From Ascoidea asiatica (lineage: Eukaryota; Ascomycota; Saccharomycetes; Ascoideales; Ascoideaceae): a stretch of 64,000 nucleotides of DNA. The stretch covers positions 2,074,722-2,138,721 of the forward strand of contig BCKQ01000001.1 in assembly GCA_001600695.1 (NCBI GenBank). Reading direction: 5' to 3'. Positions 19,778 to 31,804 of the stretch are shown piece by piece. Every line of letters begins with the position of its first letter. The first letter of the stretch is position 1. Under the pieces are notes generated by a model, which saw only the letters and a list, made by a program, of their open reading frames with translations, was not told the DNA's origin and made no database searches. The position numbers and the translations under genes are program-made.

Positions 19778-21601
19778 TTAAGCAATCATGATTTCTCTAT
19801 TGAAATATTCATTACTTTCATTTTCATTAGCTGTCAAATATTCACTATTTATTGAAATTTTTGAATCATTAGAATTATTAAATTGAATTTGAACTTTTTT
19901 ACATTTAGAATTTAAAATTATTAAAAGTTCTTTATCATCTTTATTATTTTCAACATCTTTTTCAATTATATTATCATACATACTTGTACTTGAATTCTCA
20001 CTTTGATTTGTACTAAAATATCCATTATCATTATAATAATTAAAATTATTTAATTCAATTTCTTCTTTATAAATCCTACTTATATTTGAATTTATATCTT
20101 CTTTTGCATAAAACATATATGGATCTGAATTTATATTTAAATTTGGAATTGGAATTAAATTCATTGGAATAGTTGGAATAGTTGGAATAGTTGGAATCAT
20201 TGGAATCATGGGAATTATAGGAATTATTGGAATTATTGGAATTTGTTGAAAAATCATATTCATTGGAAAATATGGTAATGAATTTCCATTTGTATAAATT
20301 GGCATTGGATATAAATATTCTTGTTCTTGAATATTAACATTACTATTCTCATATCCATATCCATTTTCATATCCATATTCATATCCATTAAGATTATTAT
20401 AATCCATTTGATATTCCATATAATTATCATTTAAATAAGTTTCTAAATATTTTGATTCAATTTTAGATTCTGAAATAATTGGTGTTGAAGTATCTTGAAT
20501 ATCAATATCTAAATCTAAATCTAAATCTAAATCTTTATTTTTCATATCTAAATTAGATTCATTTTCAAAATTATACAAATCTTTTTTCTCTTTCAATTCA
20601 TTTTCATTTTCAGTTTTAATACCTAAAATTGTTTTTAATTCAAATTCTGCTTTTTTTTTAAATTCTTCTTTTTCTTTCAATAATTTCTTTTCTTTATTAA
20701 CCCAATTCATTAATGATTCAAATATTGTATTAATAATATAATAATTATTATCTCTATTTGATATATGACTTATTGAATTATTTTTAAAATTAGAATTAAA
20801 ATCAAAACTTGAATTGGAACTTGAATTACAACTTGAATTAGAACTTGAACTTGAAGAAGAACTTAAATTAAAACTTGAACAAGAACTTAAATGAGAACTT
20901 GAAAAACAATTTCTTTTGGAATATTTATAATTTCTTCTTTTAAAATAAATTTCATTTGAAATAATATTTAATTCTTTCCATTTAATTTCTTTAATTTCAT
21001 TTCTACATTTTGGTTCAAATTTAAAATTTTCTGGAATATTTTTAATTAAATAAATTTTATAATTTTTACCTTTAATATTTTTTTCAATAAATAAATCTTT
21101 ATTAATTAATTTACTTACATCAAAACCAATTTCTTCAAAAGTTTCTCTAATTGCACAATTAATATCTGTTTCATTTTTAGAAATTTTACCTCTTGGAAAA
21201 CTCCAAGATTTTGATTCTGTACCTTTAACTAATAAAATTTTATTTAAATTTGAATTAAATAATGCTGTACCTCTAACAGGAATTTTAGATTTATATTCAC
21301 CAAATTTTAATAAAGCAAAATTTAAATCATTATAATTATAATTTTTTAATAATTTTAAAATTATTGGACATTTTTTAATAATTTTTATTGAAAATGTTTT
21401 TAAAATTAAATTTGGTAAATTTGGATTTAAATTTCTTATAAAATCTTTATAAAACCAACGAGCTTCTTCAATTTGAAAAAAAATTCTTTCTGGTGTTGAT
21501 AAATCTTCTGGTGGACAATTAATTATAAATCTTACAATTAAATCATCTATTGTATCATCAAGAGTTTTATAACAAAAACCATCTTTTAAAGGAATTGACA
21601 T
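19778..21601 (-). CDS. DCP2: mRNA-decapping enzyme Dcp2
   Basis: Catalytic subunit of the cytoplasmic decapping complex; removes m7GDP from mRNA before 5'-3' decay. 607 residues. N-terminal regulatory domain (residues 1-95) with the ARWFYKDFIRN Dcp1-contact helix, then a Nudix domain with VRGTALFNSNLNKILLVKG and the Nudix box GKISKNE...RETFEEIG at about residues 137-160, in which the glutamates for Mg2+ are present. The box B equivalent follows near 185-205 (FKFEPKCRNEIKEIKW). The C-terminal half is low complexity (Ser/Asn runs, DLDLDLD, IPIIPIIP and IPTIPTIP repeats), shorter than the 970-residue Saccharomyces protein. Start ATG 21601 gives the usual MS-IPLKDGF-like beginning. Confidence 0.95.
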   Translation of the reverse strand: MSIPLKDGFCYKTLDDTIDDLIVRFIINCPPEDLSTPERIFFQIEEARWFYKDFIRNLNPNLPNLILKTFSIKIIKKCPIILKLLKNYNYNDLNFALLKFGEYKSKIPVRGTALFNSNLNKILLVKGTESKSWSFPRGKISKNETDINCAIRETFEEIGFDVSKLINKDLFIEKNIKGKNYKIYLIKNIPENFKFEPKCRNEIKEIKWKELNIISNEIYFKRRNYKYSKRNCFSSSHLSSCSSFNLSSSSSSSSNSSCNSSSNSSFDFNSNFKNNSISHISNRDNNYYIINTIFESLMNWVNKEKKLLKEKEEFKKKAEFELKTILGIKTENENELKEKKDLYNFENESNLDMKNKDLDLDLDLDIDIQDTSTPIISESKIESKYLETYLNDNYMEYQMDYNNLNGYEYGYENGYGYENSNVNIQEQEYLYPMPIYTNGNSLPYFPMNMIFQQIPIIPIIPIIPMIPMIPTIPTIPTIPMNLIPIPNLNINSDPYMFYAKEDINSNISRIYKEEIELNNFNYYNDNGYFSTNQSENSSTSMYDNIIEKDVENNKDDKELLIILNSKCKKVQIQFNNSNDSKISINSEYLTANENESNEYFNREIMIA

Positions 21602-23473
21602 AATTTAGTAATTTGGTAATTTGGTAATTTGGTAATTTGGTAAAAAAAAAAAGATATTTGAATATGGTGTTGTGTATATAATTATGATATAAAGTATGAT
21701 CCCTTGAAGAAAGAAAAAAAAAAAAAGAAATAAAAAATAATTAAATTTTCTATTGTTTATCTATACTTTTTTTTTTTTTTAGATTTTTTTATTAAAATTT
21801 TCAATCTAACTGTGAATTGAATATTTTTGATATATTAATCCTTCTTTTACAAAGAAAAATTGATCTATATTAATTAGATTTTATATTATAAATATTTGAA
21901 TACAACATGTAATAATAATAACTGAAATAATAATGAAATAAGAATATTAATGAAAAAAAAGAAGCATTGATGGAGTAATCATTTTTCAAAAAAGAAGTTA
22001 TTAAAATAGGTAAATTTTTTTTACAGATAAAGAAGAAGTAAGATAATTACTTCTTAAAAAAACAACATTTTATTTTTTTCAAATAAACTCTGAATTTAGT
22101 GATAAATATTTATATAATTCATAACTCCTACGGTTTAGTTGAATTTTTTATTGCATTTTATTTGACTTTGATCATTGACAAGTAAAATGATAAAACTTAT
22201 TTTTCATAAATTGAGGTTATAATATTAGTAGAAGTTATTTTTTAGTTATTAAAAGTAAATAAATATCTAAGATATATTATAAGAAGCTTTACGATATTAT
22301 TTAAAAAAATTCTATGATACTATTAGAAACTTTTATTTTGATAACAAAATGATATATTATGATTTATTATGATATATTATGATTATATTATGATTATATT
22401 ATGATAAACTTATAATGATATTATGATGATATTATGATGATATTATGATGATGTGATTAAAATATAAGTATATTTGACTCTAACTTATGGAAATTGACAT
22501 TGATACAAGATTTATTATTAATAAAAATTGAATTATTTGTATTAATTGAAGTTAGTTGAAGTTAATTGAACAGTTAATTGCAAATTTAAGTGAAATCAAA
22601 GTCAAAATACTTCTATAGGTCCAGTAAAATATCATTAAAGGTCCATTAAATCTCAATAAAGTCTCATTAATTTAATTTTTAACTTATTCAAATCATATTC
22701 TCTTTAAAATTTAACCAGTTAATAAAATTCTTGAGTGCCTCTGTAAAACTGTAACTGTAAAAAGTAAATAAAAAGTAGGTTAAACAGGTAAAATCAATAA
22801 ACGTTGATCTATTCTTGACTGGAGATTTAGCCCAGATCACTTTTAGTTTGTGATTTAACTGTACTCGAGTACTTTAACTCATGGAAGTAAGAATTGGTAT
22901 ATGATTAGAGATACATTTATTCAAACATAGATAGATGTATCTATTCATATATTCAATGATATTATGGCAGGAGTGGTTCACTCACTCACCAACGCCACTT
23001 GAGGTTTACTCGCTGCTCTCCTTCCCGACGCTACTGCGCAATCACAGCACTGCTGGAGCAGCCTGAGTTAAAAGCACATTGTCCATACAAACAGACCCAA
23101 AATATAATACAACAATGCAATAATACAATAGTTGTATTACAACAATGAGAATATTAATAAGAGTATCAACAAGAGAATCAATAAGAGTAGCTACTAGAAC
23201 TTGAAGAGAACAATATTGAAAACTGCTGTTTTAATCCTTTGTATTTGTTTCTGTGTCTGGGTCTGAATTTTTGAATTTGTGTGTGTTTTTAAAGAGTAAC
23301 AATTATTATCAAATTCAACTTCCTTTAGAAATAATATAAATTGATTGGAAATTAATATATACTCTAAATCAGTATTCTTTTAATTCTTTGTTTTTGATTC
23401 TAGAAAGTCAACGAAGTCTGTCAAAATTTTGAGTCTGAAAGTAGTTAGAATTTGAAGTATTATTAAAAAAGTG

Positions 23474-23478
<5 letters not shown>
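21602..23478. other. Long intergenic region DCP2 / Ca3427-like gene
   Basis: About 1880 bases between divergent genes. The first 1100 are A+T-rich, with a TTTGGTAAT repeat just upstream of DCP2 and TATTATGAT repeats at 22345-22445. A more balanced stretch runs from 22700 to 22930, and a small GC-rich island at about 22970-23080. I see no ORF with an ATG longer than about 20 codons and no recognisable RNA gene. Confidence 0.5.

Positions 23479-23504
<26 letters not shown>
23479..23504 (+). repeat. 26-base A run abutting the start codon
   Basis: Uninterrupted A from 23479 to 23504; the last A is the first base of the ATG of the next gene, so the 5' leader ends in templated poly(A). Confidence 0.9.
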
Positions 23505-24439
23505 TGGTTACCTCATTTAAGTTAGGTTATATTCCTGAACATTTTTCAACTCCTATACATTTTGCAAAAAATTTTGGTTTTATAAATAATGTTGAATTAA
23601 TTCCATTTCCTTCAGGTTCTGGACATTTAATTCAATCATTAAAAGATGGTTCAATTGATATTGCAATTGGTTTAACTGAAGCTTTTATACGTGGAATTTG
23701 TAATGGTGATAAAGATTATTCAATAATTGGTACATATGTTGAATCTCCATTATGTTGGTCAATATCAACAGGTATTAATAGAGATGATATTACAAATCCA
23801 AATGAATTAAATGGTAAAAAAATTTCTGTTTCAAGAATTGGTTCTGGTTCATATGTTATGTCTTTTGTACTTGGTTTACAAAATTCATTTGAAAAACCAT
23901 TTTATGAATCATTTCCAATTTGTCATAATTTTAAAAATTTAAGAGATTCTGTTAATTTAAAATTAAATAATAATCAAGAAGAAATGAGTAATAGTGATGC
24001 ATTTATGTGGGAATATTTTACTTCAAAAAAATATTATGATTTAAAAGAAATTAAAAAAATTGGTGAAATTTATACACCATGGCCATCATGGGTAATTGTA
24101 ACAAAATCAAATTTATTAAAAAATGAAAAAACTTTAGAAGAAATTAAAGATTTTTTATTTGGTTTACAACATGGTATATTATATTTTGATAATCATCCAA
24201 ATGAATCAATTAAATATATTTATACAAATTTAGATTATACAATTGAAGATATTAAAGAATGGTTAAAAACTGTTAAATTTAATAGAATTATTACTGAAAT
24301 TAATAAAGTTGAAGTTATTGATAATACAACAAAAGTTTTAAAAGAAGCTGGAGTTTTAATTGAAAAAAATGATGAAATTATTAAAAAAAGATTAGATGAA
24401 TTTGTAGTAAGTGATTTACTTAAAGATTATAGAAGTTAA
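23504..24439 (+). CDS. Ca3427-like periplasmic-binding-fold protein
   Basis: 311 residues from the ATG at 23504; the frame extends upstream through the A run only to a GTG, which yeast would not use. The sequence has a type-2 solute-binding-protein fold: KLGYIPEHFSTPIHFAKNFG at the N-terminus, VELIPFPSGSGHLIQSLKDG, IDIAIGLTEAFIRGI, NELNGKKISVSRIGSGSYVM, a MWEYFTSKKYYD stretch, and PWPSWVIVTKSN. This is the fungal family typified by Candida albicans Ca3427, related in fold to NMT1/THI5 and NitT/TauT-type ligand binders. No signal peptide is seen, so it is probably intracellular; the ligand is unknown to me. There is no transporter partner nearby. Confidence 0.8.
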
Positions 24440-24808
24440 ATTTAAAAAAAAATTGAAAAGTAAATCAAATCAGATACGAAAAAACTTTAATATATATACA
24501 GTATACTATATAGATTATGATAAAATGAGTTTATAAAAAATTTGTATACGATTTTTATTAGTACCGATAGATAAATGATTTAAATAATTTTTTTCAAATC
24601 AGAGTCAAATTATGTATGTAATAATTGAGATAAGATTTAATTTGTATCGTATAAATCATTTAATGGAAAGTTTTTAATGGAAAGTTTTTTATGGAAAGTT
24701 TTTAATTGAAAAGATTTTAAACGAGAAATAATTTAAGAGTTGATTTATAAAAAAAAAAAAAAAAAATTGGGTGAAATTAAATCTAAAAGAGTAAAAAAGA
24801 CCGAGAAA
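24440..24808. other. Convergent intergenic region Ca3427-like gene / AAT2
   Basis: About 370 A+T-rich bases between two gene ends, with a triple TGGAAAGTTTTT repeat near 24663-24702 and an A run at 24749-24766. No gene seen. Confidence 0.6.
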
Positions 24809-26089
24809 CTATTGAAAAAATCTAACAACTTCATCAATTGCTTTTGCAGTATATTGAACATTATTATCATTAAGACCAGCAATTGAAATTCTTCCAGAAT
24901 CAACTAAATAAACAGCATGTTTTTCAGCTAATCTTTGAACATGATTTTTATTTAAACCAGTAAATGAAAACATACCAATTTGATCAGTAATATGATTCCA
25001 AGTACCAGGAGTATTTAAAGATTCTAAATTATCTCTTAATAATTTTCTCATTTTTATAATTCTTGTTGACATTGTAATTAAATCTTTATGCCATTGAATT
25101 AATAAATCATTATTTGATAAAATTTCAGCAACAATTTTTGCACCATATGCAGGAGGATTTGATAATTCACTTCTTGTAATTTTTTTTAATTGAGATAAAA
25201 TTGCATTATTTAAAATTTCATTTTTTTTAGGTAAAATTATATGAAAAGCACCAACTCTTTCACCATACATTCCAGTATTTTTTGCAAAAGATTGACAAAT
25301 TAAAATTGGAGTATTATTTAAAATTTCAATACCTTTTCTTAAAGCCCAAGAATCTTTTTCTAAATTACCAGATGCAAAACCTTGATAAGCAGTATCAAAA
25401 ATTGGTAAATGATTTTTAATTTTAATTTGATTTAAAATTTCAATCCATTGTTCATGATTTGGATCTAAACCTGTTGGATTATGAGCACAAGAATGTAATA
25501 AAAATATAGAACCATTTGGAGCAGATTTAATATCATTTAAAAACCCATTAAAATCTAAAATTTTTTTATCATTATTCCAATAATTATAAGTTTTAATATT
25601 AAAACCTTGAGATTTAAAAATTTGAATATGATTTGCCCAAGTTGGATTTGAAAGATAAATTAAAGCTTTATTTGAATTATTTAAAATAATATTTGATAAA
25701 TCAAGTCCGGAAGAAGTAAGATGACCAGTATAAAATTGAGATAAAAATTTTGAAGATAAATGTAAAGCACCAGTACCAGATAAAGATTGTACAGAAATTA
25801 ATCTATTTTCATTAATAACATTTGAATTTGAACCTAAGATAATTTTAGCAGAATTTAATAATAATTTTTTTAAACCATCAATTGGTAAATATTCATGATT
25901 ATAATTTTTATTATTAATTATTAAATTTTCAGCTAATTTTACACTTGGTAAAATCCATGGATTACCATTATTATCACGATAAGCACCTAAAACTAAATCA
26001 ACTTTATTTGATCTTTTATCAGCTTTTGATTTTGCAGAAATTCCAAATAATGGATCAGGTGGTAATTGAGTTATATTTGCAAAAGACAT
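24809..26089 (-). CDS. AAT2: Aspartate aminotransferase, cytosolic type
   Basis: PLP enzyme interconverting aspartate + 2-oxoglutarate with oxaloacetate + glutamate. 426 residues, class I aminotransferase. The N-terminal LPPDPLFGISAKSKADKR and KVDLVLGAYRDNNGNPWILPSV are diagnostic; SLSGTGALHL, the HNPTGLDPNHEQW motif, and the PLP-lysine segment QSFAKNTGMYGERVG (lysine near residue 265) are all present, with GRISIAGLN near the C-terminus. There is no mitochondrial presequence, and the C-terminus (VVRFFQ) lacks the SKL seen in the Saccharomyces peroxisomal form. A Gcn4-type heptamer lies about 1.2 kb upstream. It shares metabolites with GDH2 but is not linked to it in transcription. Confidence 0.95.
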   Translation of the reverse strand: MSFANITQLPPDPLFGISAKSKADKRSNKVDLVLGAYRDNNGNPWILPSVKLAENLIINNKNYNHEYLPIDGLKKLLLNSAKIILGSNSNVINENRLISVQSLSGTGALHLSSKFLSQFYTGHLTSSGLDLSNIILNNSNKALIYLSNPTWANHIQIFKSQGFNIKTYNYWNNDKKILDFNGFLNDIKSAPNGSIFLLHSCAHNPTGLDPNHEQWIEILNQIKIKNHLPIFDTAYQGFASGNLEKDSWALRKGIEILNNTPILICQSFAKNTGMYGERVGAFHIILPKKNEILNNAILSQLKKITRSELSNPPAYGAKIVAEILSNNDLLIQWHKDLITMSTRIIKMRKLLRDNLESLNTPGTWNHITDQIGMFSFTGLNKNHVQRLAEKHAVYLVDSGRISIAGLNDNNVQYTAKAIDEVVRFFQ

Positions 26090-26426
26090 TTTATCAAAAT
26101 ATTGATTGAATTCGTTTTTGTTATTATTAATTGAAGTATTATGTATATATTTTATATTAATATATTTTATATTAATATACTTAATATTAATATTATTATA
26201 ATTAATAAAAGATTTTCTTTTTAAAGAATTCGTTAAAAAACGATTTTTAATTAAATTTTGAGAAATAATTTTGAAAATGTTAAAAAATTAGATAAAATTG
26301 AATGAAATTAAATATTATTTAAATAAGAAATTTAAATAAGATATTTAATTTAAGTGTATGAGTAATAATAAGTTTAAAAAACTGGAAAATTGAAATTGAA
26401 ATTGAAAATTGATAACTTTACGGAAT

Positions 26427-26471
26427 AATAGTATAGTAATAGTATAGTAATAGTATAGTAATAGTATGGTA
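26427..26471. repeat. AGTATAGTAAT tandem repeat
   Basis: Four near-identical 11-base units. Confidence 0.7.
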
Positions 26472-26758
26472 ATCTTTAGAGAATTTTAAAGAAATAAGAA
26501 TAAATATTATTTAAAATTGATAAATTGAATAAATTATGGGATAATATGGGATAATATGGGATAATATGAGAATATAGTTATATTATATTATTATATTGAA
26601 TAATTGATTGAAAGAGGTAATAAAAAAAGAAAATATTTAGAATTTAAATGAAGAAATAAAGAGTATTTATAATATTTATAATAAATATCATTCAAATGAT
26701 AAATTCAATTGAAAAGAAATAGAAAAGAAATTGGAGAAAGAAACTGAATCATCATCAG

Positions 26759-26820
26759 ATTGAAGATAGAATTGAAGATTGAATTGAAGATTGAATTGAA
26801 GATTGAATTGAAGATTGAAT
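26759..26820. repeat. GAATTGAAGATT tandem repeat
   Basis: Five 12-base units in the AAT2 upstream region. Confidence 0.7.
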
Positions 26821-27281
26821 CATGATTAGATTCAGTTCTTTTCAGTTGTATTCTTTTCAATCATTTTCAAATCTCAATGGAAAATAATAAAATATTATTC
26901 AAAGGGTAAATTGAGAAATTGAAAATTAAAAATTAAAAATTTCACAAAAGTAGATTTTTACCAAACTACAAACTACAAACTACAAAACACAATAAACTTT
27001 TTACAAAATGGAAAATAATTTAATGTCATATATTTCTCCTGGAGAAGATTCTCATTTAGTTATTGCAATACTAAAAGATGATTGAACGGGAAAATAATCT
27101 TGAATTGTTTTAAATATTATTAAAAGATTGAATAGAATATAATTGAATATAATTGAATTGAGACTATTGATTAAGATGATTGAATAAAATAAAGTAAAGT
27201 AAAGTAAAAGACTGGAGAATATACCACTGTAGTTTGAATTAGTACGGTAAATGATTCACTCCAGTAGTGTAATTAATCACT

Positions 27282-27288
27282 TGAGTCA
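27282..27288. promoter_or_regulatory. TGAGTCA (Gcn4-type site)
   Basis: Exact Gcn4/AP-1 heptamer about 1.2 kb upstream of the AAT2 start. Plausible for an amino-acid gene but distant; inferred. Confidence 0.2.
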
Positions 27289-27796
27289 AATGACAGTGGT
27301 AAAAGAGGTAAAAGAGGTAAAAGAGGTAAAGAAGTGGTACTGAATCATGTGAATCACTGCTGCAATACTTAATATATGGATTATATTCACTTACTCACTA
27401 ACTAGCTACCGCCAGAACGGATTATATTCACTAATCCGCCGCCACCCACTGCGGGAACACGGAGCAGGTGCACGGAGCACGGAGCACAAAGGATCAACAC
27501 GAAACACGAAACACGAAACAAGGAAGAAAGTGGAGTCGGAGAAAGGCCACCCAGGCGGGGACCTGGCTGCGGACAATCCAGGCAGCGGATGAACCAGGAT
27601 AATTCTGCAGTTAATTCCAGACTCGCAGATTGCGCGCTCCACTAAAATTTAATCCTTTCTCGCACGTCGCTTAAATCGTTTAATTTCTAATTTCTAATTT
27701 CTTGTTGTTAATTGTTAATTGTTAATTATTCGGGGCTCGGTACACGCCGCTTTTATTCAAATAAGGAAATAATTAAAAACAAAATATAAATATAAA

Positions 27797-27797
<1 letters not shown>

Positions 27798-27827
<30 letters not shown>

Positions 27828-27830
27828 AAG
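27798..27830 (+). repeat. (GAA)11 microsatellite
   Basis: Uninterrupted AAG/GAA triplets just downstream of the GC island; intergenic. Confidence 0.85.
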
Positions 27831-28056
27831 ATCCATTGATTTGGCGTTTATATAATATACAAACTGTAATATAATAATATATTACTATAAAACCTATATA
27901 AAATATATAGATAATATATTAAAGAAATTGAATTCAACTTCCTTTAACTAATTATTTACAAAATTTATATATAAAATATTATACAGTATATAAATATTTA
28001 AAATTTAATATTTATCAAAATGATTACTTAGTTAATATGAAATACTATACAAAAAA

Positions 28057-28107
28057 TATAATAAAATATAATAAAATATAATAAAATATAATAAAATATA
28101 ATAAAAT
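28057..28107. repeat. ATAAAATATA decamer repeat
   Basis: Four exact 10-base units plus partial ones, in the 3' flank of NAB3. The same decamer, reverse-complemented, forms the array at 33261-33300. Confidence 0.8.
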
Positions 28108-28456
28108 AAATAAAATAACAAATTTAGAATTTAAAATATGAAAAACAAAAGAAATATGAGAGAAATATGAAAGAAATGATAAAATAATAATAAAAATATA
28201 ACAAAAGAACAACAAAAAAGATAAACAACACAATTAACAATAGATATATAATCTTTAATTCAATTCAATTACTTAACTAAATTCAATTTCAATTTCAATT
28301 TCAATTCAAATTCAAATTCAAAACATTTCAGTATATATCAATATATATCAATATATATCAATATATATCAAATAATATAAAAGGATTCAAAAAGATATAA
28401 AACAATGATAAAACAATGATAAAAGAATAATAAAAGAATAATCAATAATATAATAA

Positions 28457-29178
28457 TCAATTTTGTTGTAATTTACTTAAACTTTCCATTAATAATTGAA
28501 CTGTCTTTGAAGAATTATTTTGTTGAGAATTATTACCATTATTTCCATTTGTATTTCCATTTCCACCATTATTATTATTATTATTAATATTATTATTATT
28601 AATATTACTATTAGAATTTGGAATAGAACTATTTGTCATATTAGCTAAACTTGTTAAATTTGAAAGATTTGATAAATTTGATAAATTTGAAATATTTGAT
28701 AAATTATTCATATTACTATTTCCCATATTCATATTATTATTATTATTATTATATTGTTGTTGCTGCTGTTGTGACATAAGTTGATTATATTGAACTGGTG
28801 GTGATTGTTGTGGTTTATTTTGTTGAGTTTGTTGAAGTAAACTTATCATACTTTGTAATGCATTTGGATCAATATTTTGTATACTTTGCATAAAATTATT
28901 TCCATTATTTCCATTATTACCATCATTGAGACTATTAAGATTATTATTATGAGTTCCAATTGGGGTTGTATTAGAATTATTCATTCCATTCCTCATTCCA
29001 TTTCTCATTGAATTTCTTCCCATAGAATTTCTACCCATTGAATTATTATTATTATTATTATAGTTATTATTATTATTATTATAATTGAAATTGTTATTGG
29101 AATATCCGGAATCATCATCATCATCATTTATATTATTATTATTATTATTGTTATTATAATAATTAGATGATCTTGATC

Positions 29179-29211
<33 letters not shown>

Positions 29212-29901
29212 TATTACCATTATTACGATTACCCATTCTTCTATTTCCTCTACGTTGTCCAACTGTTAATGGTTGTTCATTAATTATACCTTTATTTATA
29301 CGATTTTGTTTAGTTCTTGACATTAATTCAACTGCTGCTTCAATTTTTAATGCTGTATATTCATCAAATTTTATACCTCCATCTGGTTTTTTCTCAAAAA
29401 TTTTAACATCAATATTACCATCTCTATGAATGGTAACAACACTAAAAACTCCTGCTCTTGCAGCATCTGTAATTAAAGCTTTTAAATCTGCTTGTGGTGT
29501 TAAATTTGTAACATATGTTGCAATTTTACTACTTCTTAAATTATCTCGAAGTTTATTAACTAATCTTTTATCACTACCTTTTTTAGCATATATTTGACAT
29601 TGTGGAACTAATCCAGTATAATCATTTGTAGTTTTTTTAATTCTTTTATTACCCATTTCATCTAAATCATCATTACCATTCATATTATTCATTCCCATAT
29701 TATTATTATTATTATTATTCATATTATTCATATTATTCATATTATTCATTCCAATATTATTATTTCTTCTATTATTACTATTATTTCTTCTATTATCTCC
29801 ATATGAATCATTAAATGAATTTCTTCCACGTTTATTACCAATATGATTATCATTCATATATCCATTACCACCATTATTATTATTATTATTATTACGATTC
29901 A

Positions 29902-29932
<31 letters not shown>

Positions 29933-31804
29933 GAAATTTGATTGATTTGAATTCATACCAAAATTATTATTATTCATATTGTTATTGTTATTATTATTAT
30001 TACTATTATTTTGCATTTGATTATTACTCATAGAATTATTTGCATTAAAATTTTTTTGTGGTTTTGAAACTTCTAAGAACATAAATTTACCATTTAATGG
30101 AACATTAGTTTCACCTTCAATTGCATCTTTACATTGTTTAACAGTTTTAAATTGACAAAATCCAAAACCATCTTTAATACTAACTTGAACAATATCACCA
30201 TATTCTTTAAAAATTCTCCAAATATTTTGTTTAGTTACAGTATTAATTGGTAAATTACCAATAAATAATCTTGATTCTGAAGGATATTGACCCCAATTAC
30301 CAGTTGATAAATATTGAGATTCATTTGCAATAAATCTTGAATATGATTCAATTTCTTCATATGACATTGGAGCATCAAGATTTGGTCTTTTACAATTTGG
30401 ATTAATTTCTTTAAAATTTGAATTAATTTCATTTTGATTTAGATTTTGATTTGAATTTTCAATTTCATTTTGATTAGAAATTAAAGAATTTGGAATTGGT
30501 GGTAAAGAAGATGTCATTGAAGAAGAATCACTAATACTTTTATTTACATTTAAATTTGTATTTGCATTTGCATTAGCTAAAGAAGTAATAGTTTTAAATT
30601 GAGAAATAATTGGAGATTCAGTTTTTGTGTTAAGTAAAGATTGAGGAAAAAAATGTGATGATGATGGTGGTGGTGGTGGTGGTGGTGTAGTAATGGAAGA
30701 AGAAGAAGAATCATTTACTGTTGTAGTTATATTAGAATTAGATTCAATTGTTGATGGAATTGGAGGTAATGAAATTGGTTTTTTTAAATCAGATTTTATT
30801 ATAGATGGAAATTTTACTGGTTTACCAATTAAATAATCTTGAATCATTATTTGTTTTTGATTATCAGATAAAATTTGAAATTTTGGATCAGTGAAAAATG
30901 GCATTTTTAACATTTTTTGAGCTAAAGTTAATGGATCAGAAGGTATTATTGAAGATAATTCAGTTTCATTTTTAGTTTCAGTATTAATTTCAGATTTAGT
31001 TTCAATATTAGTTTCAGTTTTAATTTTATTATTTTCAGATTCTAATTTTATTTCAGAATTATTATCAAGATTGTTATTGGAATTATTAATTTCAGAATCT
31101 GAATTTTGATCAGAATTATTATTATTATTAACATCAGCTTCAGCTTCAGAATCTGAATCTGAATCTGAATCTGAATCTGAATTTGGATCAGAATGTGGAT
31201 TAGGATCAGAGATTGAATCAGAATCCGAATCAGAGTTTAGATTAGAATCCTGGTTATGATTATTATTATGATTATGATTATGATTATGATTATTATCACT
31301 TTCAGAATCATCTAATGGATTTTTATCATAATGTATATGATCGTCATTATTATCGTCATTATTATTGTCATTATTATTGGCATTATTATTGGCATTTAAG
31401 TTATTATTAATAGAATTAATTGAATTTTGAATAATAATATTTTCAATTTTTTCAGATTTTAAAGAAAATGATTCAGGATCATATTCATCAGTAGAATTAA
31501 TAATATTATTGGCGGTAATATCTTTTAAAGTCAAATTTGAATTTTTAATTTCAACATCATTATTATTATCATTATCATCAACATCATCATTGTTATTGTT
31601 ATTGTTATTATTATTATTAGTAACATTAACATTATCATTTTCAGAAATAGAAATTTCATTATTATTATTATTATTATTATTATAATTATTATTATTATCA
31701 TCAGTATTAGCATTGCTATTATTGTTTTCAACTATCATTATATTATCATTTTCAGTTAAATTAATGGCGGTATTGTCATTATTATTATCATTTATTGGAG
31801 ACAT
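28457..31804 (-). CDS. NAB3: Nuclear RNA-binding protein Nab3
   Basis: Partner of Nrd1/Sen1 in termination of snoRNA and cryptic transcripts. 1115 residues; the Saccharomyces protein is 802. The N-terminal 250 residues are Asn/Asp/Glu/Ser-rich and acidic. A single RRM lies at about 503-575, beginning SRLFIGNLPINTVTKQNIWR (RNP2) with the RNP1-like DGFGFCQFKTVKQC. A second conserved domain runs from about 725 to 840: CQIYAKKGSDKRLVNKLRD, LKALITDAARAGVFSVVTI, IKFDEYTALKIEAAVEL, which parallels the Nab3 C-terminal CNIFVKR...KFDEY block. The C-terminus is Asn- and Gln-rich with NMNN repeats, as expected of the prion-like tail. Start ATG 31804 follows in-frame upstream stops. Confidence 0.92.

Larger units (their letters stand above)
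26090..28456. other. Long, repeat-rich intergenic region AAT2 / NAB3
   Basis: About 2370 bases. The AAT2-proximal 800 hold several short minisatellites. A 25-codon ATG frame lies at 27008-27085. A TGAGTCA site is at 27282-27288. A strong GC island runs from about 27400 to 27660 (39 of 60 bases G or C in 27541-27600), with a TTCGGGGCTC motif near 27729 that recurs near 10861. Then come a (GAA)11 tract and the decamer repeat before the NAB3 3' end. No conventional gene seen; frames in the GC island start with GTG. Confidence 0.5.

Noticed and set aside
23471-23503. N-terminal extension of the Ca3427-like protein through the A run
   Set aside because: Would need a GTG start and would be pure Lys from the A run; the ATG at 23504 fits the family start.
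27406-27642. A 78-codon minus-strand frame in the AAT2/NAB3 GC island
   Set aside because: Starts with GTG, Pro/Arg/Ser composition from G+C-rich DNA, no family resemblance.
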